The notes beneath the pieces are model-generated. The model saw nothing but the letters and a program-made list of their open reading frames with translations, was not told the origin of the DNA and did no database searches. Of a stretch of 64,000 nt of DNA, positions 48,101 to 60,100 are shown one piece after another; the first letter of the stretch is position 1; every line of letters starts with the position of its first letter. The DNA lies in contig NC_134367.1 in assembly GCF_035582795.1 (NCBI RefSeq), forward strand, positions 84,923,062-84,987,061, written 5' to 3'. Made by a program: the position numbers and the translations under genes. Source of the DNA: Mycteria americana. Taxonomy: Eukaryota > Chordata > Aves > Ciconiiformes > Ciconiidae.

Positions 48101-51100
48101 TTGGTCACCTCAAAAATCCAAGTACTACCAATATACAAGTCTGATGCAAATTTTTGTTGGAAAGCAGAAATTATTATCCGGATTCTGAGCACTTAGTCTT
48201 TCAGTTCAATACAAAGTTCTTGACAGTGGCCTGTCCCAGGTACTTTAGAGAAAAGTGTTAAAAAAAAAAACGGGGGGGGGGGCACGCACCAAACCAAAAA
48301 AACACACCCCAACCTTGGAGTTGAATTAATCATCTGGGAAAAAAAATTCTTACTAATATTGGTTAACTAGCAATTAACCTACACTTCAATTCACAAACTG
48401 TACCTACTATGAAATTTTTAAAGACTTACTTTTATTTTATTATCTTATATTAAAAACCCCACACCATTTAAAAACTCTGCTAGGCTCCTGGCCTCAGCCT
48501 CTTGGGAACATGTTCATTGTCTACATTGTTCATTATGTAGAAAAGCCCCTCAGTTCTCAATTTGTTGGCTTTGACTCAAGTCTTTGAATAGTTACAACAG
48601 TTAATGTTAGATGCTACAAAGGAAAACTGCACCAACTGTGCAATGCTACATTTGAAGACCATTGCTTCCACAACATGAAGCTAGCAGGAACTTCAAAATA
48701 AGGAGGATTTAAAACTTTGTTTATTCATTGACTAAGAATGAAGACTTTTTTGTACATTAGGGAAAAGGACAGGTTTACAAAGCCATTTTTGTATAGATCT
48801 CTCTGGGGCAGACCAATGAGAAATAACACATTACTGGCCTTTTTTTACTGATTTTATGACTAGTAGTTGCACAAAACTGTATCTACCACATGCATCTTCC
48901 ACTAGCCACAGTAAAAACAAGAAAAAACACGTATAGAATAAAGGGCAAGCTGCCTTTGAATCTCTATTCTCAATGTTCACAGATACACAAGCAGGCAAGA
49001 AACAGGCACTCTGGGGGAGAACAGAAGAGAACCACATTCAGCTTTTCTTCCTTTTCATCATGCTGTTAAAGTCTGTGCAGAAGGGACCACAGGATTCAAG
49101 TGGTAGCAATCTCAAAGGGCTGAGACACATGGGATTGCACAGAGAAACAAAACCTCTGGAAAATAAACAACCCGGGCTTCCAGTAGTACTTCCTAAGATC
49201 TGGAAGCTGGGAATTAGATCCAGTCCATCCAACAGAAATTCATCAAGAAACCCATAAGTTTTTCTGTCGTCTTGGTTCCTTGTGTCTACACACAATTAAG
49301 CTACATGAAGATACCCAAAGTCCTACAGACGTAAATTCAAATAAAAAACTCTACAAGTTAGCCTTACATAATATTAGATTTCATTTGTTTCACTATTTGG
49401 CTAGGACTGTGAAAGACAAATGGTCCATAGCTTAAAAAAGGTTTCAGGAATACACTTTAAATACACTGACAAAAATTCAGTCCATAGTAATCTATTTTTT
49501 ATTACATTTTGGGTAATTTTTTGTGTGTGTGATTAGTTTTCCACCTACAAAAATGCATTTTTCATTTTGTATTTCAGTTCAACAAAGAACTCAAACCACA
49601 GCATTTTCCCTCTGTATAACCTTTGCCACTTCTAACCCATAAAGTTGGGGACAGGGGGAGTACAACGTCTATTAAATGTCCCCACCAGCATACCAGGCTC
49701 ACAAAACCCCTTTATGGTATAAATGCTAAAAAACATTGTTTAGCATTTAGGATTGCAGTGACATTTTAAAAAACTCTTTAAAGCTGACAGAAGTGCATTT
49801 TGTACTTCCTATCAATCTCTAAAGGAAGAAAGGAAAAGAAATAATGCTAACAGCACTACTACAGTACTACTGCTTAGAAATGCTTACAGACCATTAACTG
49901 CTACAAATGTTTCATTTTTGTAAGTTTAAACTATTCCTTGAAACATATCCCCAGCAACGGCCACATCACCACCTACACCTATTTTTAGAGCTACACTTTC
50001 TATTCTAAGCAACTCATTACAATCTTTCATGAATCACAATAGCAAAATACTAGTTAGAAGAGTTTTTACTGAGTAAGTACAGAGAAGCAGAGAGAAAAGC
50101 ACTCAATTACAATCAGATGAATTGGGGAAAATTAAGAGGAAATAGTATTTTCTACAGCTTTTTGTTGTTTTCATAAATAAAAAACTAAGAAAACTCATAA
50201 CATTTTAAAATGTCATAAATAACCCAAATGGACGTGAATCAGGATCAAACAAACAAACAAACAAACAAACAAAACAATAAAAGGATTACTGAAAAGCAAA
50301 GGCAGCTTTTAATTTTATGTACCATTTACTATAGCAGCATGGTAAGTATTAAGCCACTCTACTTTCCAAGTATATAAACAAACACAAAAGTAAAATCAAA
50401 TGTACACACATATAAATACACAATTTAGGGAACTTTGCACTGCTTAGAGAATAGCAGTTTTTAAAGTTTTCCATCTATTTAGTTATATTATTTTGAATGT
50501 AGCATTGTAAAATCAGTCTTTAATAATTCTGAAAATCCAGCAAACCTTTTACAGTACAACTTATCTAGTTCACCTTTAAAAGGGCAAATGTAACAAATTC
50601 CAGAAATTGGTCCTTTAAAAAAGAAAAATTCACATAGGATAATGAAATCACTTCCACAGAGAAAAGGCTCTTCTAACTGAGTTCAGGTAAACTTTATTTT
50701 TCTGTATTCCACATTTCTGAGTTACAGAAATTGCCAATGTAATCTCACTGAAAATATTTAGGAAGACAAAAACATTTTACAGAAAGATACTTCCAGAATC
50801 TGTTATATGGAAATCAAAACCCTTAATAAAAAAGAACTATTGCCAATGAATCAGAAATCAATATACTAAACTATGGCATTCTGTCACAACTCTTAATGGG
50901 CCAGAAAAAGCATTAAGAGTTAATGATATTTAGACAGAAGATTAAGACAGCTGATCTACTAAATAGCAAAGATTGCTGGAATGAACAAGGGAATTAGTGG
51001 TCAGGCAACAGCTGGTATTAAGTACAAAAACACCATCCCTGATATATACAGGTTGCTGTGAAAGTATAAGGAGGTGTCATTATCTGCTTTCCCTCTTGTA

Positions 51101-54100
51101 ATAGCTTCTCCCTTAAGCATCTGTTACTGGTTTTTGTTGAAGACAAGATACTGTATTAAAAGAAACCTTCAATCTGACCTGTAACGGCCATGTTCTTACC
51201 ACTTGAAATCATACTGTATGAGGGTCCTAACTGCAAGAATATAAATTGTTAACACACTGGGGATTAGCGAGGACTATATTCTGTTGTAAACTTTTTTTTT
51301 TTGCGTGGCTGCCAAAAAACACTTTTTATTTTTTGCGCTGAAACAGGAAAACCTCCCCATTCCATGAAGGAAATGAGAGATCACCTGCACACATCCATTG
51401 ATTACATGGCCCTGAGAATCCCTATTACTTCTGTCTCCTACTTCCAAAACTCCTGTCTGAAGGACTGCACAAGAGACTCCTGTCAGTATAATGTCCACTC
51501 AACAGCAAAGCTGTTACTGAGCGATGCAAGGTACTTCCATCTTTTCCCGTGTTACCCATAACAAACCACTGTCCAACAGCAAAAGCTGGAAACTGCGAGT
51601 TTGTGATATATTTGTACCAAAATTAAGTAGACAAATACTACTGGCAACGGCTGCAGTATTTTTGTCTTAAATCAAATAGTTGCCTATGCTTTATATGTTC
51701 TTTTGCTCACTCAGCTTATAAATATTTAGGCTTGGACCCTGTAAAAACTTAGCTGCTTTGGTTTTTTGGTTGTTTTTGTTTTGGGGGGTTTTGTTTTTTG
51801 GGTTTTTGGGGGTGGGGGTGGGGGGTGGTTGTGGTGTTTTGTTTTAAATTAGATCCATGAACTTCAATGGCATTAAACATGACAAAGTCAGGAACACATA
51901 GGTCTCTGGAAGATAGGAGTCTAATTCATGACAGGGATGTCGGATTTGAAGTTCAAATTACAAGAGTAACATTTAATGAACACACATCAGATGCCTTAGC
52001 TGATTATAAACAGAGTAACTTACCCTGATTTTTCTTTTTCTTCAGCATCCGCATTTACGGTAGGATTTTCCATTTCTTTAATCTTCTCCTCCTCTTTATC
52101 TTCTAGTTTGGTTTCATCTTCAGTTTTGATTACATTTAACTCCTTTTCTTGATCAGGCTGAGTATATGCAGAATCTGGCAAATTTTTTTTGTTTCCCTAG
52201 GATAATAAAACCTTTAGTTAACTTACAAGGTGAAATAAAAATACAAAGGATTTAAGAAAAGGCAGACAAAACTCACTGAAGTTATATGAGCAAAAAAATC
52301 TAGAGCCTAGGGCTTGTTCTAAAATTACAGCACCTCTGCTGTTTTTTCTTCTGAAAATCTCAAGCTAAACATAACAGACTTCCAAGTTGCAGCCAGTGTC
52401 CCAGCTAGTTTTGTCACAATGATATAGGCATGCAGCTCTTAGACCTGAACTGCAACACAATCCCCAAGATGAACACTTCACAGCATATGTTTTCACTTAG
52501 GATGCAGAGGTCTCAGTACTGGCCAACCTGGTACTCACCCCAGAGTTAGTACCAGCAGACAGACCAGGGCTGGCTGCCACCTACACGCAGAAGCATTATA
52601 TTTGTGCTGCACACTGACTTGAGGAGCCTACATTGCTTCCAGAGCAAATTGCTAAGCCGGCACAGCACAGCACTTCAGCTTACCACCCTGGACTTCCTTT
52701 GCTAAAACCACTCAGTCAACATTGGATTTTGAAAAGGTATAAACATTTTTGTCTCTGGACCACTGAACTACATTAGACCACTATGTACATCATATGGCCC
52801 AGGTCTTTGTAGAGCTTCACTGGTTTCACTGGAGCAGAGAAGTAAAAGCAAGTAAAAAAGTAAAGGCTAATTTATGAGGGCTTAAAAGCATGGCTAAATG
52901 CAAAATAAAAGCATCAGCACTGTAGTTAGCTTTGAGTATGCATTACCCAGATTAGGATAAAGCTGCACACTAATTAGTCTCCATTTGACCTGGGAGGCCC
53001 CCAAATAAGTGGAATGTTGCAGCTGCTTCCTAACAAGTCAGACATTTTGACATCATGATCCCCTAAAACAGGCACCTAGGGATAAATATGGCTCAAATGT
53101 GTTGCTCTGAATTAGGTTTACAGCACGGTTCTCTCCTGTTTTAAATCCACTATGGAGATTTCAATCTTGACATGAATTAATGGTTATCAACACACCACCT
53201 GACTTTATAAACAGAATATAACACGAATATTAAAATATTTTACCAGAACAGAGGGCTTATCATTTTCTTTACTTTCATTGTCATTCTCAGCTAACTTTTT
53301 TTCTTCTTGTTGTACTACTGCTACTTCCTCCTGCTTGCGCTCCTCCTTATCCACTTTAATTTCTTTTACATCCTGCTCTGGTTCTTCACGCATCTTCAAT
53401 TCTTTTTCTTTTTCACAGTCTTTACAAGGCTTGCTCGTAACTTTCTCTGGCAATGCCATTTGAAATTCAATGTTAGCTGATGTACAATACTCTTCAAAAC
53501 CATAGAGATATCTAAAACAAAAAAAATTGCTTGTGATAAGCAAGTTTGTTTCAAGAAAGAACAGGCTACCTAGCAGAAGCCAAACATGAACAGTATATTT
53601 AAAGGCTAAAAAACTGTATTATAACCAAGAAGTTACAGACTTTATGTATATTACTACTACCACAGGATCACTGCAGTTCTTTCTAGTGCTGTTTTAGCAC
53701 AAACTTCATAGCTTTATTACTTACTTTTTGTATGCACATTTAACATTATATCCTGCAGCTGAATTCAATACAGGGATTCCAAGATCTTGATAAACTTGCT
53801 TCCACACTGCTCCACTTTCAATCTGTTAAAGAAAATGAAGTCATGGTTTTTGAATTAACTCACTGACACAAATAAGACTAAGTCAACACAGTTTACAACT
53901 CTGGAAAATAACTACAAGTAATTTCCTCTGATCTATAAAATTACTATGTATCACACACACAGTATTTCACTGTAATGCATACTGTAGTCTAATATAACTA
54001 CTTTAAGCAATTTAGCATTTTTGCATTTCAGTGAGCCACAGCAGGCTTTCCTCTCCAGGTGGTAATAAAACAAAGGAAAGAAAATACAAAGATCAGAAAA

Positions 54101-57100
54101 ATCAGCATATAATTTTTATTTTATATTTAAAGTAATTCTTAACCACCAGAGCTAGAATTTTAATTAAATTGGAAAGAAAAAAAAAAAAAAAAAATCATTC
54201 AAAGCATTAACAATACTCAGCCCTAGCAGTACTCCACCAGATACAGTGGCTACCGGTTTTTCATTATGTCCTCAATATGCCCTTTGGTGTCAAAGTTTTG
54301 TGACAGTGTGATATGCTCATTTCTAACCATCTGTGAAGGTAAAGCAGATGTACTGCAACACCCAAGTACAAGATCCTCTCTTGTGTATCTGAAAGGTGGC
54401 ACTGCACAAACATACCTCCTCAACCGACAAGCTAAATTTATGGGAAGCAGTCCAAAGCAGTAACAGAATCTGCTTGGCCATGAATTCCATATGCTTCAAT
54501 TACTGCTCCAAGACCAATCCCACTAATCCCAGTCAGCACATTCTTCTATATATTGCCCAGAATAGAGAGGAATTAAGGGCCTCACATCAGACCTTAAACT
54601 AGATTACGTGTCTGAGATTTTATTGAGCAGTGACTCTTTTCACTTTGAGGTAACAACTTTATCAGACAAACATTTCTTGAAATATCATAAAAAACCCCAC
54701 ATATGCTGGCTGATTTTATGCAGCAATAATTAAACATGCTGAGTAGATGTGTAATTTATTTAGACTATAATTACTTTCTAGTTCCTGTTAAAGCTTGTTT
54801 TTCAGAGCTACAGAGTGTCTTAAGTAGCTGTAGTATTTTCATATGTCTAAATTTAATTTTCATATATAACTTAATTTTCATATGTCTAAAGCTCCTATGT
54901 AAGATTCTTCTTTATCACTACTTCAACAAGAATAAACAGCATCCTCAGATTTTATAGCTCTGGAATACTCATCATACTAATACTCACATTATCAAATCCT
55001 CCAAGCTTGTGTACAAGTCTGAATAATTTGAAGAGATTCAAATTTCTATATCCTAATACAGGTCGTTTGTTAATAGGAGTCCCTGTGAACAGAGACAGTT
55101 ATTAAAGTGTTTTGAAATATCTTTTTCAGAATAACAGGAAATCCACATCATATGCATTACTACACTATTAAATACAGTATTGTAAACCCCTCCCTCTGAC
55201 CACCTCATGAATCCCATACTTTCTCTTCATGAAACTAAACAAACTCAAGAGTCTTTATAACCTATTTTCCCTGTAGTTCAGTAATGTCATTTAATTCATA
55301 CATATGCATTCTTCTGTATATTACTGAACACGCACAAATGATGCAACTTTTCTTGCTACCTATATTACACATTTTTATTTCACCTGCTGAAACAATTACA
55401 TCTAAAAATACCAGTGTAGTCCTTTAATTACAATAAAAAAAACCCACACCTCCCCAGGAACAAATCCCACAATGCTTCAAAGAACTGAAACTTCCTATGC
55501 TACTGTACTAGCAGTAGCTACCACATTGTCATCTCTTGTAAACAGTTCCTCAACTCATCTTCACATCTAATTAAAAAGATATTAATTTAACTAGTTATAC
55601 TACTAATTTAAAGATAAACACCTTCACCCCTGCCTCCACAGACATTGTACTTTTCCTGCAGTGTATAAATACCTGGTAAAGATTTAATATAATAAATGGC
55701 ATTTGCTTTTAAAAACATTCCAATCTACCTTACTGATAATGCTTATGCATTTAAGTGATCAGGATTCACACATGAAAACTAGCACAGAGTAAATGCTTTT
55801 TTCCATGATCCAAAAAAGTGGAAGGGTGGTTACATTTTATTTTAAGTATTTTAAAGTTATTAAACTGAGCATATACATGAATATGATTCAGGATATTAAA
55901 TGTTTGATTATACACACTAAGTACACAGTAGAAAATATGCTAGGATATATGAGGTACTACCCATTTCTTTCTGAAAGCAGGAATAAGTGACTATTTTAGA
56001 AGAGTCAAGTGACAGACTTATCTTCTAAATAGCAGGGGAGTCACAAGTGACGAATACGGTCTCCCTGTTTCCAAAACTGAACTGCAAAGCACTACTAGTT
56101 TACAGACTCAATTCTTTAAAGTACTGCTAAGCAACACATCTATCTTCAGCTTCTACAAGTCAAAGATTAAAATGCCTACCTCTGTCTTCCATGAACTTGT
56201 ATAGTTGCTGAAGAAAATTCTCTCGTTCTTCGGGAAACGGCTCTATTTCTTCCTGATTAAAGTAATGCACACAAGAAAATTATCACCGTTTTGAGTTACA
56301 GTCCTTCATTAAGAAACATACGACAGTGATAATTTAGGTTCAAATATTCAAGTTTGTTTTACTGTAGTCAGCAACAGGATATGATACCAAGAGACACATG
56401 CTTTCAGTGCTATGCCACATGGAAGTAAGTTTTATAAGCTACAAACAGTTTTTCAAAATACATAAAACAATAACTGTAAAGACACACTGAAACTGAATTT
56501 TTGATTCATCACTGAAGTATCATAAGTGATATCGTAAATCAAGATGTATTCTCAATTTTGTCCATTTATGCAGGAAGTCTGGGAGACACCACTATTAATC
56601 ATCAAGAGATTATATCAGAAATCTCAGGTCTAGAAACAGAGTTCTAGAGAACTGCACTTCAGCAACTTCTTGATGCCTGGATACACTATGTCACTTTCAG
56701 GGACGAAGTGAAAGAGAAAATGGTGCTTGCACTTTCTTAGGAGTTCTAATCCACAGTACTGCCAAACTGCAGCCACTGGCGCTGCACGCATACTGCCATG
56801 GGGTACCGGCTGAACGCGTGGTGAGCAGGATCAATCCCAGAACTGAAATAACAATGGGTATTTTGGAAGTTCAGTTCATTGCACTAATAAACCTTTGTAT
56901 TAGATTTACTTAGATTAATAAACAGTGGAGTTTCATAACAAAGCACTATGGCTTATTTTGTAACACCTCATAATTTCCTTAGGAAATGCAACTTGCGCAA
57001 CCAGTAGCAGTAAGATATTAGTATAATCAGAATTCTTGGAAATTCTGATGACTAAGCTACTTCAAAACAATATGCCAAATCTAAGTTGATTAATTTTCTG

Positions 57101-60100
57101 CATACTTTTTTCAATACTACCTGTAAAGTTTCCAAAAATAACTAATAAAAGTTATGCAGTAAATCTAAAAGAAATTATTTGTCTTTAGTGTATTTTCATT
57201 CCATGTTTATCTTTTCCATTCTTCAAAGGTCTCCTTGTACTAAATATTAAAGCTGCATCTACCCTGAAGCAAGGGGACAAAATGTATTGTCTTTAAAGCT
57301 AGAGCAAGGCAGTTGAGAAATCAATATAAACAGAATATCGTTATTAAATGCAACAGGAAAAAAAGAAAAAAAACCAACAAACACACCTCCCCCCAACATC
57401 TGCTGAAGCTATCTAATAAAGAGATGGATGGCTGAAAATAAGGTCAAGGAAGGCTATAACTTTTACCAGTGAGTAGTTTTTTTCTTATTCTGTATTTTCT
57501 TTTCTCCATTAAATGCACTTGGAGGACATATCAGAGCAAACAGGCAAAAAAAAAAAGAAGAACCAGTATTCACAATATGCTGAAGCAGTTATCATTTAGG
57601 TATAATTATCAACAGAAATGCAATGAAAATATTCCACAGTCTTGCAAAGGCAATGCAAGAGGAAAGTCTCTGCGAGGGGCATTACATGATGAGCATCTCT
57701 CCGATATCTAGCATACCAGCAGAGCTCAGAGCAGGCTACTTCAATGAGCAAAAAGGACAGGATGGGTAGAGAACTGCAACCGGTATACTAAATACATCCT
57801 CACAGGGTGGGGGCATCAGAAATCACGCATATCTAGCAATCCTTCACCAATAGGTATGAGGTGATGTTGCAGCCCTGCATATAGTACAAACGCCTGGTTA
57901 AGAACATTCACATTTCACAGGTAAAGGTGGTAAAGGAAGCACTGCTAGCAAGCAAAGGATTCAGCTTGCAATCATAAAACTTGAATACAGCCATAGAGAA
58001 TAAATGACTTGAGCAGAATCGATACTGTTTTGGACTTTGTTTCTGTTTGTTTTAATCTCACATGACAGGTACTTGGAAAGGACTTTTACCAGCATACACT
58101 GGATCATGGCAAAGAGATCACAAGCACCTACTTGTGTTTCTCATGTTCCTCACCAACAAGAGAACACCTGCCATAAGAAAATGGTCCCACAGAGCATTTG
58201 GGGGGGTGTCATTGAACTACACCTTCTGGGAACCCAACAAAGCTTTTCAGAACGAATGTACACTTTTTAAATATTAGAGGAAATAAAATAAAGCTGATGA
58301 AGAGGCAGAATAAAACACTGCCACTCCTTCCTCACCGTAAGATCCTATGCCTGGAGTACTCTTAGGTCTCAAACGTGACAATCCACAGAGGTGCCAGAAT
58401 GGCAAGTGGATATTCCTTATTAATTTTCCCAATAGAGACCAAACCAACTTTCTAAGAAAGCGTCCTAAGGGGGAAAGCTTAAGACTCTGCATGCCTCTGA
58501 AAAGCATTTTCACTTTCTCAGAATCTCTACAAAAATCAGTAGATATTACACTATGATAATAATAAATGTTTAGAGGCTATTAACAGATATGGAATCTCTT
58601 AGATAAACAAGAAGTTAAGATGACAAGGTTTCCTAGATAATGGTTTGAAGTAGGCATGTCCTACTCTGTCATCTTTGCTTATTTCTAAGTTAGAGAACCA
58701 CAGTGCTAGCAGGTCATTCTGCAGTCTCTAATGTCACAAAGGTAAAAGAAAGTGGCTTATACGTATGATAATGAAATCCAGAAAAGCAGCAACATGCTTT
58801 TTGCAACACATAAAATTCACACAGTATTACAGCCCAGCACTAGAAGAGAGGGTCTTTGTCAACTCTTCTACCTACTGTCAGATTTAGTAAAAGAAAGGAA
58901 GGCCGTTTTCCAGTTTCTTCCATTTAAAAAAAAAAAGGCAACTCATTTCTTAGAAGAGAAGTAGAGAGGATTGTATGTCAGCTCCTATTTATATAGGAGA
59001 GGAGCATCTATATATCTATACACATATATGATATCTGTAGGAGCATCTATATATTCACACACACTCCTATAGATAGGATAAACCTCCTAGTTCAGCAGGT
59101 AACTGAAATACTGGATACTGGAGAAGAAATTATCACAAGCGATGTCACAGTAAATCCCAAAATATTTGCCCTAGCACATGGAAAGACTAGCTCATACAAC
59201 ATCACATGCAACTAAGAAGAGCTAGAGAGAAGGTGTACAAAGGGTACAAGGTCAAATATTTACAAACACTGTAGGTAAAGACTGAATTTTTCATCTAAAA
59301 GTAGCGAGAGAATGATCACTATATAAAGATTGTATGTCAACCTGCATAGGTACAAACTTATCTACATTCATCATGCCCATGGCCAGACATGAACCTGCTC
59401 TGAAAGTTCAGGAATTGTGCGGAGCCCAAGGAAGTACTCCTTGCTTCTCAAAATACTAAGCAGAGCACAGCCCCTTGCAAACGGGGCTTTATAACTTTTG
59501 ATCAGAGCTGGATAATTTCCTGTGAGCTTAAAGAAGAGGCAGAATGAACTCATGAGCATGGAGAGGTGGCAAAGTTTTTACTTCACGCCTTTGCAGTCTC
59601 CCAACAAATCTTTATTAAAGAAATGAATAATAAAAGATGGAACACAACCTTCTGGTATGCCAGAGCCACAGTCTCCAGGGAGGATGTACTGAGAGGAAGA
59701 CTATAACAACCATTTAAGACCCAAACCACTTCAGTTTCTCCTTTACAGTTTCACTATTGATGGGAATTTCAGCCTACTGCATTACTAGCAGTCACATAAC
59801 AAATTAGAGAACAGCTCTCAAACCCTAGTGAGAGAAAAAGTGACAACGGGCAGATACAGATTTGAGTACCACCAGAAGGTACAGAGGAAGTAAAAGATTC
59901 AAAAGCCCCTCTTCCAGCCTCACAGCCAGCTGTGAAATAAAGTTCTTTCCACTAATTTTCTTCTTTCCTCTTGTCTTCATTTTTTTTCTGGACAGGAGGC
60001 TGGGAGGAAAGAACAGATAATTAGAAAACCAAGCATGAGTCAGGACTCCATACTTCCAGGAGAAAAAGAGAGAAGAAAGCTGGAAGAGGAGTTCATGGGC

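Larger units (their letters stand above)
42166..52023 (-). other. ARID4B: ARID4B intron (9.9 kb)
   Basis: The longest intron in the window. It holds a CA/TA microsatellite (43501-43566), G17 and G16 runs (44867-44883, 46376-46391), a (CAAA)7 microsatellite (50246-50273) and a G/T-rich tract (51760-51845). No transposon body or gene was recognised. The longest open frame (44498-44935, plus strand) shows no domain. Confidence 0.75.
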
